Source: Nilaparvata lugens
Lineage: Eukaryota > Arthropoda > Insecta > Hemiptera > Delphacidae
DNA: 64,000 nt
Direction of reading: 5' to 3'
Assembly: GCF_014356525.2 (NCBI RefSeq)
Contig: NC_052505.1
Location: 47,083,969-47,147,968, forward strand
This document shows, piece by piece, positions 37,107 to 49,100 of the stretch (its first letter is position 1; every line of letters starts with the position of its first letter). The position numbers and the translations under genes are program-made. The notes below the pieces were generated by a model. It saw only the letters and a list, made by a program, of their open reading frames with translations, did no database searches and was not told where the DNA came from.

Positions 37107-37453
37107 AATAATACTACCCGTTCAAAAACATCGAACATCTTGAATATGTATCTTTCCATTAACGTTAGTAGACAGTTGACTATAATACAACCCGTTCAAA
37201 AACATAATCTTGAAAATGTATCTTTCCATCAACGTTGTAGACAGTTGGAGCCAGACCTGATAACAGAGCTCTCACTCACATTCCGGGACGACACGTCATG
37301 GTACGATATAGGACAGAAAGGTCTATGTTCATTTAGGATTTTATCTAGACATTTTAAATTGATTAATTATCTATTAATTTTTGAGAATACATAACAACAG
37401 GTCAATGTAACTCACTGAGCGCGAGGTCTACTGTTCACAGAACTACTAGTATA
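37107..37453. repeat. Right arm of the large palindrome
   Basis: Inverted partner of 35820-36166; ends with the same GTTCTGTGAAC and ACTAGTA-type sequence. Confidence 0.88.
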
Positions 37454-37490
37454 ATAGAAAAGATACAATTTTGTAATGAAGATACAAATC

Positions 37491-37962
37491 AATTATTATG
37501 AAATTTTATAGGTTAGTGGCAGCTCCAATCCTCCTCTACGGCAGTGAATTGTGGGTGACAACAACACCACTTGAGAGTAGGCAGCCGAGTATTGCAGGCA
37601 GCCGAGATGAGATTTCTTCGCGGAGCCAAGGGATGTGATAGGAGAGATCATAATAGTGAATGAGGATATTAGACGTTGAGTTAAATATCTTCAGTCTGAA
37701 TGAGAGTGTGGCACAGTATCGGCATAAAGGGAAGGAGCCAGCTGAGGATTCAAAAGAATGCCAGCTGAGAGGTTTCCTTTAAAAGTTTTCAATTATCAGC
37801 CAGTAGGCAAGTGAGAGGTTGGCAGACAACGCAAAAGATAATATTCATTTCATATTGACCTCAGAATAGGATATTCGAAGAAGAATAAGAAGAAGAAGGA
37901 GAAGAAGAAGAAGAAGAGAAGAAGAAGAAGAAGAAGAAGAAGAAGAAGAAGAAGAAGAAGAA
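37491..37962 (+). pseudogene. LINE C-terminal fragment with GAA tail
   Basis: The translation from about 37512 includes RLVAAPILLYGSELWVTT, followed in shifted frames by pieces fitting the post-RT region of endonuclease/RT LINEs: an AAEMRFLRGAKGC-like stretch at 37595-37640 and PVGKREVGRQR near 37795-37830. It ends in a GAA tract. Most of the element (endonuclease and RT palm) is absent, so the copy is strongly 5'-truncated. ACAAATC at 37484-37490 and 37963-37969 could be a 7-bp target duplication, but this is weak. Confidence 0.75.
37877..37962. repeat. (GAA)n tract, LINE tail
   Basis: Nearly pure GAA/AAG repeat at the 3' end of the LINE fragment. The minus-strand LINE at 9621 has the same kind of tail. 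Confidence 0.9.
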
Positions 37963-38086
37963 ACAAATCTTCAAGCACAACTCACAATGATAAACTAAGT
38001 AATATTGCAGATGAAAATTGATAAGACATTGCATTTATTTGAATACTGATCAATGAATAAGTATCATCAAAAGTAAATCCTAATTG

Positions 38087-38299
38087 AATGCTGCAAACCA
38101 CCCCGAAGACTTCTGTCACTGCAAATATTGACAACAGGGTTAACAGCTAGATGGAATTTCGATGAGAGCTACTATACAAAAATTATTTGTCAGCCCAGGA
38201 ACCCTGCTCTGTATCTCCTTATTGCGAGTCAGACAACCATAACCAAACTGACGATCTTTGGATAGCAGCACTCATTTTACATGAAGCCATAGCGTTCAG
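38087..38299 (-). mobile_element. tRNA-derived SINE, minus-strand copy
   Basis: On the minus strand: GCTGCTATCCAAAGATCGTC, TTTGGTTATGGTTGTCTGAC, then GGTTCCTGGGCTGAC as a degraded B box, then AAATAATTTTTGTATAGTAG and CAATATTTGCAGTGACAG. It aligns throughout with the plus-strand copy at 38350-38540. Confidence 0.65.
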
Positions 38300-38349
38300 C
38301 AAGTCTACATTTCTCATTAATTCTCATCTACTCATCTGTAGACTAGTAT

Positions 38350-38540
38350 AAGCTGCTATCCAGAGATTATCAGTATGGTGTAAGGGCTAGCTTACTTGAC
38401 TGGCAATTAGGAAGTACTGGTTTCGATTCCTGGGCTGGCAAATAATTTTTGGATAGTAGGTCTCAAGGAAGCCATTTAGATGTTAACCCTGATGTCAATA
38501 TTTGCAGTAGCAGCAGTCTTCAGGTTGTTTTGCAGCATTT
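38350..38540 (+). mobile_element. tRNA-derived SINE, plus-strand copy
   Basis: Carries TGGTGTAAGGG (A-box-like) at about 38375-38385 and GGTTTCGATTCC (B-box-like, one extra T) about 45 bases later. The RNA polymerase III promoter layout is therefore recognisable. The 3' body matches the inverted copy at 38087-38299. It is not a functional tRNA: no cloverleaf could be drawn. Confidence 0.65.
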
Positions 38541-38819
38541 GATTTTGATTTTCGATTAATAGCAATTATAAGGTAGTACTATGTGGTAGATGATAAAGGA
38601 AGAACTGGAGAAAGAAGAAAATATTCCTAATTAAACTGGTGTAAGAACACAGTTGGAAAGATGGTATTCCGCCCGACGATGTGACCGTCATTGTGATTAT
38701 GGCAAGCACTAACTTGTCTAGGACTAGCACTCCTTCAGGGTTGAAACGTTGAGATAACAACAGAACAGGTGAGTCGCGGTGTAGATTTCGGTTTCGATCG
38801 ATACCACTGATCAGCTGTT

Positions 38820-39307
38820 AAGCCTAGTTTATACGATGCCAATTGGCGAGACAATATTGTCATAAGGCAACTGACTGGCATGAAATTATTGTCTCTGTAT
38901 AAACACTTCGGGCCAATTGTCTTGCCAACTGTCCGTAAAATTGGCCCGAAATTCAACTGTCTCCGGAAGTAGACTATGGACAGTCAATTGGGCCCAGCGA
39001 GCCCCCCACCAGTTGTCGCGACAATTGGCGCCCTGTGAACGGTGTAAGCCAGTAGCGCTGTCTTGGTTTTGCCAGTTCAGCTGTTTAATCACAACAGATG
39101 ACGAGAACTCGGACATGTTTAGCTGTCAACTGACAGGATTTGAGTCAGCTGTATTATCTTCAGTTTTAGACTGTCGTGGCAATAGTTAGCCCAGTATATC
39201 ATCTTCTCGTTTAACTGGCCTGGCCTCCGATAATCCACAACCACGTTATGCCAATAAATTGTCCAAAGACAACTGTCTCGCCAATTGACATCGTATAATC
39301 TAGGCTT
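38820..39307. mobile_element. MITE with AAGCCTAG...CTAGGCTT ends
   Basis: The left end AAGCCTAGTTTATACGATG, continuing to CCAATTGGCGAGACA, is matched in inverted orientation at 39273-39307 (TGTCTCGCCAATTG...CTAGGCTT), a ~34-bp terminal repeat with few mismatches. The interior is dense in CAATTG/TTGTC palindromic motifs and non-coding. No target duplication was seen. Confidence 0.75.
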
Positions 39308-40605
39308 CAATGATAAAGTAATTGGAACGTCATCGTTCTGAACGAAAATCGAGACCATACTCCCGTTTTCACTATCATGCGTTACAATGTGTTGATGCTA
39401 CATGGAGATAGATCAATCGCGATCGTGACCTACACTGGAAGCTGAATATCGACCTGACCGTTCTGTTCGTGTCCTCAGAATACAAATGTGATCCGTGAAT
39501 TAACGAATTTTTGAGCACAAATTAGTACAAAGACACTCTCAATAAAAATTTTTCCTCCTTGCAAGCGCTGTATGATTGTTTTGATGGTAGAGATTGACTC
39601 ATTTTCTCATAGACTCTATTGGCAACTTTTCCATTACAAAGATAATAGTGTTGGCGCTACATGCACCCAATCCAAATTCGTCATTCTCACCTCCATCTTT
39701 TTCTAGTACCAGTTCTAGAGAGCGCCAAGTCAGGTTTCCAGTGAAGTTTTATACAGAGAACAGTCTGTTGCCAGTTCAAGTTGGTACACAGTCTTGTGAG
39801 TTGGGTTTACACGGTGCCAGACAGCGTACAATATGTCAGAGTGAGCTATTTATTGCATTATTGGCAAGCATCCGGTCAGTAGCGATTCCTTCCTAATCAG
39901 ACTATCTCTCTCTTCTTCTATGTATTTTTCTTACTCGCCTCTTCTTCCGTACTCTTTATGCAGTATCCACTTCATAACCTCACCAACATGTTATCTGTAG
40001 CAGACTGGAGGGATGGGTTGCAGTGAAGTGAAGCAAAAACACGGAAAGAGGTCGTATATCGTCAGGGGATGCGTTTGGACCATGCTAGCCGCAGACCTGC
40101 CACAAAAGCTCATCTCTCTTTCTCTCTATATCCAGCAGTTTCTCTAACTCACTCGTTCATTCATCCTTCCTTAATCTTCCCTTGTCAATGTCATTCCAAC
40201 CTCCCCATATATCTCTCTCTTTCTCTGTCTTTTTGAACATTTCTGTCTTGTCCCCCTTAACCAATCATCCACCATCCCTCTTAATCTTCATCAACCTTTT
40301 TATTGATTATTTCATACTCTCAGATCTTCACTGTTTCTCCTGTACATCTTTTACTTCTCTTCTTTCAACATTCTCCGTTATTTCCCACGTCATCGCTTTT
40401 CCCATACATATCTCCGAACTTTTCCCTCTTCTAATTTCATTTTTTCAAGTATAATTTATCGCTTCCATCCATCAGATAGTTTTCTTCCTCTCTAACTTCT
40501 TCCAATGATCACAATTCGCTTATTTCCTCATTCAGATCGATGTATCTTCTCTCACTCCTACTCTCACTCTCGCTCTCTCTCTCTCTCTCGCGAGAGAGAC
40601 TATTT
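39308..40605. other. Intronic sequence, partly CT-rich; nothing recognised
   Basis: From about 39890 to 40600 the + strand is C/T-rich with a (CT)n run at 40566-40592. No gene was supported; the 90- to 100-codon frames here are low-complexity. Confidence 0.4.
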
Positions 40606-40609
40606 TCAC

Positions 40610-41100
40610 AAAATCCTTCCTAGTTAGTGCCTGTCGAGCATGGAATGCACTTCCCGTTAATATCAGGTCCATTGAGAGCCGAGTGAGCTTCATCTTGACT
40701 TTAAGAAAATAATTATCTTTTGGAGCAAATGACTGAAACTGTCCAGCCCTAGAACGATCACATGACAACCATCCCCCACCCATCCCACAAATACAAACCT
40801 ATAAATCAGTTGAATAATAAAATTAACGTTTTGGTAGAGAGTTAGTGGGAAGAATACTTCAAATATTCTTTCCAAAGAATGGACATTGATATGGCCAAAG
40901 CTCTGCCAATTTATGTAGATGCATAACAATATTATCTATTTTATCAATAGTTATTGAATTTTTTTTCCATATTATATACAGCTCAATAAATATTTTCTTA
41001 TATTTTGTAAATTCATCCATAATTTTGCTGTATTGTAAGCTATTGTATATGAGTGTATAAGTCAGTGTATATTGTAATCTACGTAAATAAAGTACTCAAT
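40610..41100 (+). pseudogene. LINE ORF2 C-terminus plus 3' end (CR1/Jockey-like)
   Basis: The frame from about 40624 reads SACRAWNALPVNIRSIES, then VSFILTLRK and a stop at 40712. This is the conserved RAWNxLP...S...F...L tail of many CR1/Jockey-type ORF2 proteins. About 390 bp of 3' UTR-like sequence follows, ending AATAAAGTACTCAATCAATC. Only the extreme 3' end of the element is present. Confidence 0.65.
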
Positions 41101-41655
41101 CAATCGCGATCGAGCTCTGTTTGGCGTGGCAGTATTGAATTGGCTGGAATCTTGTGGTACAGATTAGGTTTGGGACGCGTTCAGCTCTACTTTTATTGTC
41201 TACATTGTATCAGTCTACATGAATTTAACTCATTTCTACCTTTTATGCAACTACAGATACAAAAATATTTCATTTTATATCGTTTTATGATAATTATTAT
41301 ACTTTGTAAAATCTTTGTTTTTAGGGTTATATTGTGTGCATGTGTGAGTGAATGGCAACTTGATTAAATCTTCATTTCTTCATTTCTGACAGGTTTCCCT
41401 ATAGGATTTATCTAGTGGAATTTGAAATATTGTTTCCAATTGTATTAATAAACTAAGTTTGAAATTTTCTTTTATTATAAGTAATTGTATTTCGATTAAG
41501 AGTTTTTTTACTTATATTAATCTTATGTAATATTATTACGTAATTATGTAATCTATTTTTTCTGTTTTCTTATGTAAGTTTCTTTTCTTTTGTAAAGGGT
41601 TGTGTGGCAGAGAGGAGTCCTAACTCCGCCCTAATAAAGGCATATAATCAATCAC
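41101..41655 (+). mobile_element. Second LINE-like 3' end
   Basis: AT-rich non-coding sequence ends in GGAGTCCTAACTCCGCCC (a small hairpin), then TAATAAAGGCATATAATCAA and TCA. The terminal layout (hairpin, AATAAA, TCAATCA repeats) matches 40610-41100 and 51600-51780. No coding part was recognised. Confidence 0.45.
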
Positions 41656-43330
41656 TCTCTCTCAAGCTATCTCTCTCTTGCTGACCCGCTCCACCTTCTA
41701 CTCCACCTTCTCACATCGTAAAGAAGGTCTGGACGCGTCCTTCCAACTGTTTATTCCAATTCGGTTTCACGGCTGTGAATAGGAAATGACCAAGACCCCA
41801 CCCAACCTCACAAGTGGTTTCAAGCGAATTTGAGAATCTGCACGTAGGAAGTAGAGACAGCAACAGACAGACACAGAAGAGTATGCAAAGAAGAGAGATT
41901 GATGAACAGTGTGGAAGTATAAAAAAGAGAGAAGGGAGATAGATATTGATGAGGAAAGAATGTGAGAGAGCTTGGAACCTTGCGGTGTGTTGAACATTCG
42001 ACTGATACAATCGGAACTGCAAATCGAATTTGCAGACAGATCTTATTCTCGTGTCCGAGTTTGTTGCTATGTTTCTGTGCAAAACGTAATGCAGGTCAAC
42101 CGTGCTGGTCAGCATTGGAAAAGTCAGTTTTGCGATTGAAATTCAGGTTTGGTAGCGTTTCAGGTTGTTTTAAATTGTATAGTGACTGACACTGACATAA
42201 CAAATTTCTATGTATTCTGTCTATGGTTGGAAGGAGATGAAACGGATGTCAGTTGATAATTAATGGAAAGTAATAATCAGTCAATGGTTGTACAAATGGC
42301 AAATGAGTTTATTTCCAAATTGATATGAAATGGGAAGAAAGGTCTTCTTCTGCTCCTTTCATACAGGAATTGAGCAATCGCCTGTTCCGGCTCACAACAT
42401 TTTTATTCACAAAATTTGGATCGATTTTGTACCTTGATTTTCTACAAGCATTTAATCGCTCACAACAATTGATCTCTACGCAAATAGTTCTGTTCAAATG
42501 AATTATTATTTATGATTGAACAATATATATGGCGAAAAACTACGAAGATTGTTTCCAACGAAATACGGAGATAGGAGATTCAATCAAACATCCACAATGT
42601 CTCCAATACTCTTCCACCTGATCAAGTTATAGTTCCACGGAAAATACTACATTCCACAAAGATTTCTTATCCATTATTCATTCTCGGTTATTCATTGATG
42701 ATAGAGTGAACATCACTGTCCAAGCTTTTCATTAAGGTATTCAAACTCCGGTTCAAACCTGTTCATCACCGAAAGTTTTTGAACAGGTCACTCTAGTGTT
42801 ATCGGATGGGAACGTTAAACTGTCGGTCCCGGCTCAAGTATGACAGTTGTAAGGTCCATTGACGGCTTAAATGATATACTCAGGCGACATGGAACTTCTG
42901 TCAGGAATATTATTATTATGGTTTTCATTTATCATTCAATAATGTCATACTATTGTCATTCTGTTTTATCCTGTATCAACCTTTCCTTACCTGTTTTATC
43001 CTGTTCTATTCGGTTATATTCTGTGCTAATCGGTTCTAATGTCAGTATTCGTCTATGCTTGTTCACTTCTCTCCTGAATTTAGGGAGATGAGAAGTTTTG
43101 GGCTGATACTTGATTTTCCTTCCAATATTCACCATTTGAGGTGTAAATGTACCATAAATGTTTACCATTTGTGGTTTTGTTATTGGTCTTATGTGTAGGT
43201 TGAATTGATTTTTTATATTATTTCTCATCAGAATTTACATTACGTTTCTATTCTCCAAATGTGGTTATTGGATCGGATTTCTGTGCAAATTTGATTGATT
43301 ATTGGAGGTTGTAATGGTGGTGTTTTGCAG
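41656..43330. other. Intron 1 sequence before the second dpr exon; nothing recognised
   Basis: A 134-codon minus-strand frame (41711-42115) has no recognisable family. The CTGTTTTATCCTGT-type short repeats at 42958-43030 are low-complexity. The stretch ends in the exon acceptor. Confidence 0.4.
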
Positions 43331-43465
43331 GTGGCAACCGGAGGCGGAGTGGTGTCGCAGTTCGTCACCCTTCACATCGTGGTGCCCGAGGCGTTCATTC
43401 TAGGCAGTGGTGAACACCACGTCGATCTGGGCAGCATCATCAGTCTCGTCTGCATCATTGATAAG
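43331..43465 (+). CDS. dpr12: dpr-family Ig protein, exon encoding the Ig1-Ig2 linker and first strands of Ig domain 2
   Basis: A 45-codon exon lies between a ttttgcag acceptor and an AAG/gtcagc donor, phase 0 at both ends. It encodes VATGGGVVSQFVTLHIVVPE, then AFILGSGEHHVDLGS, then IISLVCIIDK. The VVPEAxILG stretch is the characteristic linker between the two Ig domains of Dpr proteins, and the cysteine of SLVC is the first disulphide cysteine of Ig domain 2. Its GC content and codon use stand out sharply against the AT-rich surroundings. It splices in frame to the exon at 3686-3847 and the exon at 49842-50055. The GEHHVD and CIIDKSP stretches agree with remembered dpr12 proteins, which supports that paralogue over other dprs. 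Confidence 0.92.
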
Positions 43466-46191
43466 GTCAGCAAAAAAATCATTTGAAAGTGACAATCATA
43501 TACTGTCTCTTTTTTCAACAATAATTCACGTCCATCGGTTACCAGCTTCAATTCGTTGACCCTTTGTCCAATCATTTGAACAATCAACATTCTCTCACCC
43601 ACACTCTCACTCCATCACTCACTCTTTCTCTCTCCGTCTCTCTCACTCCGGCACACTCCCCCAAGCATCAAAATCATCAACTTGCTGAACACATTGCATT
43701 CATTCCTGTTACATTCTCTTCATTATAGTATCCTCTCTTCTGGTGTTCCTGGAATCGATACTACAATTTTCTCCATCCACTACTGTTTCCAATTCAATAC
43801 ATTCTCCATCGTATGTGATATTCATGATAATTTTGCATTGATTTCTCTTTCATATGCGAAATTCATAGTGAATGAATGCATACTGTTTGAATACACAATC
43901 TTCTTTAATATAATTCTTTTCATACTTATTTCAATAATAGCTTGCAATATTTCATTATTTTCAATGTGTGAATTTCCTCCCAATTTATACAATAGCTCTT
44001 CGCAGATGAACGCTGCGAAGGTTATACTTATCATGGATGGAGCAATAGATCAATTTGATTACCTTGATACTCTACTATCCCATATTGAATGTAAGATTAT
44101 CCCAGTCTTCTCATTATCTTTTCTTCTTTCCACAACCACACTCAATTCTTCTATCCTCCCCTTATTTCTAGATCTGCCTGCAGTTCAACAATATTGTAAT
44201 TTTGCTCGGTTACTAATTATATCTATTTTCTATTTTCACTGTATTAGATAAATAATATAATACTTTGTTCATCCTTCTCACCATCCACTCTTTATATTTC
44301 CATTATCTACTCACTTCCTTCCTTATATAGACTCATCCATCAAATCCCTTCCTCTTCCACTACTTTTTTCCTACAATAATCTCTGTTCTATCTTCTCCCT
44401 CTCTTTCCACATTGAAAAGAGAATTGAAATCACTTCAACAAGTAGCTTGTCCCCTCCTCCCCACCGCCCAGCATGATGATTGATTTAGTGGCTGTCGAAA
44501 ATGTAGAAGCGATCACGATGATTCGTGCCACAACGCCAATCAGAGTGAAGTTCACAGAGCTTAAAAAATTCAACTTTTTCCAATATCAAATATTTGCTGT
44601 GCTCTACTTTCCAGTGCGATCAATTAGTGTACGGTCTCTCACACTTGATATCGGACTGCTATTGATCAGAGTATGACTTTTTTCAAGTGCCTATCACAAT
44701 ATATTCATATCATGACTACCCTATCATGACTTGATGTGAATAATTGAAAAAAATTAAAATCAGCCCGAAAAAATCAAATCAATCATCAAATCAAGTTAAG
44801 GAGAAATTATTTAAAAAAATCAAAGAATAAATGGAATCTATATTCTTCCTCATTTCCCCGTCATTCAAATTCAGAACCAGGCATCACCACTCACCTCGGA
44901 AAAATCAATCCCTTCAATAATGAGCCATAAGTTGAAACTCAAGAGTTGTTTTGTGGTGAATTGACAATGATGGAATAGGCTACAATACTTTTCGAAAATA
45001 CTTAGTTAAATGAGGTTTCTATTGCATTACCGAAGTCTTTCTGTCCAAAGTATAAAACTTATCTTCATTGGTGAGTTTGTCTGGAGTTTGACTGGAGTGA
45101 GTAATAATTTTATAACAGAAAGAATCATCTCACAAATGGAAATTATGCATGAGAATGGGAATGATGTTGAATTGTAGGAATGTCAAGAAAAAACAGAAGA
45201 GAATACAGAATAAGGATGATTATTACTAACTCCACTCAAATTTAGAAATCAAAGTTGAATTCAAAATCAAACATAGAAATCAAACATACTATCTCAACCA
45301 TCCTCTATTTGCATGTTAATTTATATTCATTATAAGAGTTACAGATCATAACTATAAAATTTTATCGGGAGAGGACAATAAGCAGAGCCTATTAGAGCTA
45401 TCTCTCTCTCGAAATTTGATTGAAACAGCATCCAAGAAATGAGGCTTTGTCTTAATTTTCTCGAAATAGGAGTTCTTTCCCTTTTTAGAAACTAAGTGAA
45501 CTAAAAATGTATAATTTTTAAGTTTGAAAACTGAATAATAAGATGAAAATCAATTCCACTTGAGAAGTGAAATTTCACTATTCTCCCTTCTTATCATCCT
45601 TTGATGATGGTCACATTCTTCAGTCAGAGAGTATTTGTTGATAATTATCATAATAAGTCTGCTATTTATATCACATTAGGTTCCAGAGATCCTCTAGAAT
45701 TGGCGTCGTAAGTAATAAAGAATTTCGAAAGGATAAATTGGTGCACACCAATATCCGTTCTAAGCGTTTTGTAACTCAATTAGAAAATTTATACTTGAGT
45801 TTCATTATTCTTGATTGGATATATGGCTACTGTATACCAGTCACCGACTATCTTTTTGATTTATTTCTTGGTATTCTACAATATCTACAAGAGAGCGGCG
45901 GTAAGACTTAGTAAATATCAGTTGTCTAGACCCTTCATGGTTCACTATTATAAAATTACTCATGCATTTATCACTGAGCTAAAGCTGTGGCTAGAGACCC
46001 ATTATATTTGCGAGCCGGATGGCCTTCAATTTCTGCAAATTTATTTGCATGATAGGGATCATAGTATCACTGTTGGGCACCCAAGTAGCATTTCATATTA
46101 AAATCACTGTCAACGTGGAGCATATATTGATATATCCAAAAACGGCTTCACACACTCAATCTCCTCAATCCTCTCACGCTTATAGTCCAAG
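43466..46191. other. dpr intron 2, left part; no gene recognised
   Basis: This AT-rich intron sequence lies between the exon donor at 43466 and the left end of the hAT element. It contains a 189-codon open frame (43682-44251, +) rich in F, I, L and S, typical of T-rich DNA read by chance. It has no recognisable domain and no splice or promoter context. A CT/CA-rich stretch is present at 43590-43660. The 8-bp target duplication of the hAT insertion begins at 46184. Confidence 0.6.
46184..46191. repeat. Left 8-bp target duplication of the hAT element
   Basis: AGTCCAAG, repeated exactly at 49592-49599. Confidence 0.92.
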
Positions 46192-49100
46192 CAGGGATGT
46201 CAATCCCGGGACTGTTCCTAATCCCGGTATTTCGGGATTATACAATATCAATCCCGGGATCTCGAGACTGGTCCCGGGATTGGCGGAAATCAGTTCCATG
46301 CATTTTTAACCAATTGTTCCTCCTCAATTACATGTTCAGTAACAGTGTGTGAAGATGAAAAAGGGCTTATTATAGAGGGAGAGAGTATTATTAAAATGGA
46401 AAAATACTTAGGAATAATATTAAAATTGAACATTCTATTTCTATAAAAGTTTTCAAGATTAGGAATAACTTTTTTATTTGATGTCCTACCTTAAATTTGC
46501 TGTATCCTAGATGATGGTGAGAACTGAGGAAAGCAAGCAAGAAACTGCGCACAAGTTCTTGTCACAGATGATGGTGATGTTAGTGCACTGATTTATTGAT
46601 TGAGTAGCAATAGCAAATAATTTTCACTGCAATTTTGACAACCTTTCAACATCTTCGTTCTTCAGCAACTATGTCACATTCACATATTCATAGGAAGTTT
46701 ATATATATGAGAGAAAAATCTAAATGAATTCAGCCAATCTAATTGTTAGAAACTGGAGAGAAAAATGAAAAACATTTTTAATTGAAACACTAAAATCATT
46801 ACATTAATGTCCTTCATTCATTGGAGAAAGAGAGATTTCAAAGTTGAATGTCAATCTTTTGGAAATGACGACGAAGTAAAATTAAAGCGTCAAGTGTTTC
46901 GTCACCGAGCCGGCTCCGGAGTTTATTACACATGTAACCTGCAGCAGAGAATACCCTCTCGGACTCCACACTGGTAGGAGGTATTGTTAAAAGTTATTTG
47001 TAAACCAGCTCCAGATGATGTCCTTTCACTCCACCATTTTCGAAGAGGCTTATTTCTTCTCTCAACGTAGCATCTAAATTTTTATTCTACGTTTCGGGAT
47101 TAACAGATATCATGCTCTTTTCAATCTTCGCTTCAAGCACAGATTTCAACATCGTAGTTGATAATTTAATCTTTTCTCGGTCGATTCTTCATTTCGTTCT
47201 TGTTCACGTCTGTATTCAGCATCATTGTGCTCCGTCTCTGAATATTTTTTTCGAGCTTCAATCTTTCAATACAATTTACAATCTGATTACGGATAGTCTT
47301 CTGTGTTGGAGTTGGGAAATTTTGTTCAATGAACTAAGATTCTACTTCATGTTTTTGCGGATTCTGAAGACATTTGAGTACACCAGACAATTCTACCTTA
47401 CGTCTCCGTGCTACACGTTTCTGAAGAGCAATTTTCATTTTCTCTGAGAACCCTGTAGAAGAACAATCGGCTTCCAAATACGAAAACATGAACTTCATTG
47501 CTACATCAGCAGTTATCAAATTGGCATCTTGCCTACAAAGAGCCTCAACTGTCAATTTGATCGGTGTGAGAACTTTAACAACTTCATGGATTACAGTGAA
47601 CTCATCTTCAGTCAATTCAATACTTCTATTGAGATCAATCAATGCTTTTTTATGGATGTTTTCAGGTGAACAAATCGTTCCAACATCGTCAACATCGAGT
47701 TCCACCGAGTTTTTACATCCAATAGTAGAGTGAGCTCTTTTCCTTCTTCTTCCCTAACATACTTTTGGAGAACTGTTTCATTTTTTGTTGGTGATCTTTT
47801 AAAGAATTTCACGATTTTACGAACTTTTGATATAATTGTATTGAGATTAAGATCAATTGTAATCTCAGCTGGACCGTCCGTATTTTCCTCTAAAAATGAA
47901 GACATTTCTGAGGAACGAATTTCAGTCTCTACTTGATCATAATCTTCTTCTTCTTCTTCTGACTCTGCATTCTCTGATTTTTCTTCATTTTGATTTTTCA
48001 TAGAACGATCCTTTTCATAAAGAACATCGCAAACTGCTAGATGAATACCATGTGTAAAACACATTAGATGTTCTGCATTGATTAGTTTTCCTACTCTGAG
48101 CATGACATTTGGGCCATCAGTAACAATAGCGACAATATCACTTTCCAATGACAGATGATACCTCTCCAGGAACACTTTAAGATGTTGCACGCAAGCTTCT
48201 GCAGTCAATGACCCTTTAATTTTCAACATTCCCAAGCTCCAGTTCTTACTAAGTCCATGAACATTGACATTCATATAACGTTTGTTGTTGGTTGATGTCC
48301 ATTCATCGAATGATAAGCTGAACCTTTCACCAGATAATTTAAAGTCATCAATGCTTCTCATAACATCATTCCTTATCTTATCACTGAAGCCCACTACTCT
48401 ATTCCTAATTGTAATGTGTGACGATGGTAAGTCCTTGTACCCCTTTGCGATGAGAAGAGTTCTCAAGTCTTGAGAAGTGATGAAGACACTGAATGGTAGA
48501 CCATCTAAAGCTGTCATACGAGCCAAAACCTCATCCAAGGAGTCTTTTCCACTGCTGAAGTAGTCTTCAATTTTTCTTTTATTCTTGTCTTCACGTTTCG
48601 TGGGTTGACAGAAAGAAGAGACAGAAGTAGCAGCACTAGCTTGGTTTAATACTTTTTTATTATGCTTACTTAGCAAATGCGTGTGAAGACCTTTAGTTGA
48701 TCCACCCAGAGTCTTGAGAACTGCCTTACACGATTTGCACTGAGCACTTTTTCCGTCCTTGGAAGTTAGAAAACTATTCCAAACTGATGACTCATCAGAT
48801 TATTTTTTATGTACAACAAAAACATTTGTATCCTCCATCAGGACGGGATAGAGTTCACACTTTTATCACTTCAAACTGAATTAATATCACTAGGAATAAT
48901 TATAGGCTATTAATAATAAAATAGAATACTTTTTGTAAGACCGGAAATGAGGAAATTTATTAATAAGACCGTTAACGCGATACCGACCGAACAACGCGAA
49001 AGCTGAAGCACTACTGAATGAAATTAAGTAGAGCCAACTATATAAACTTCAACTAGATATTCTACTTATGATAGAAAAAGAGAAGAGGAATAATTAGACA

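Larger units (their letters stand above)
3848..43330 (+). other. Giant dpr intron (39,483 bp), phase 0
   Basis: The interval runs from the gtgaga donor after TYECQ to the ttttgcag acceptor before VATGGG. Joining its flanks gives TYECQ-VATGGG, an uninterrupted Ig1-to-linker sequence as expected for a dpr. I found no further Ig-like exon inside. It is filled by LINE fragments, an LTR element, MITEs, hairpin elements, SINEs and simple repeats, described separately. Confidence 0.75.

Noticed and set aside
35877..37394. Two identical ~60-codon frames on opposite strands (35877-36062 and 37140-37394)
   Set aside because: They are the two arms of the palindrome. Identity reflects the inverted duplication, not two genes, and no family is recognised.
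38375..38440. Possible tRNA gene (A- and B-box-like motifs)
   Set aside because: No cloverleaf can be drawn, the B box has an extra base, and the sequence is one of two repeat copies: a SINE.
43682..44251. 189-codon open frame in dpr intron 2
   Set aside because: F/I/L/S-rich composition from T-rich DNA, no domain, no start context or splice support.
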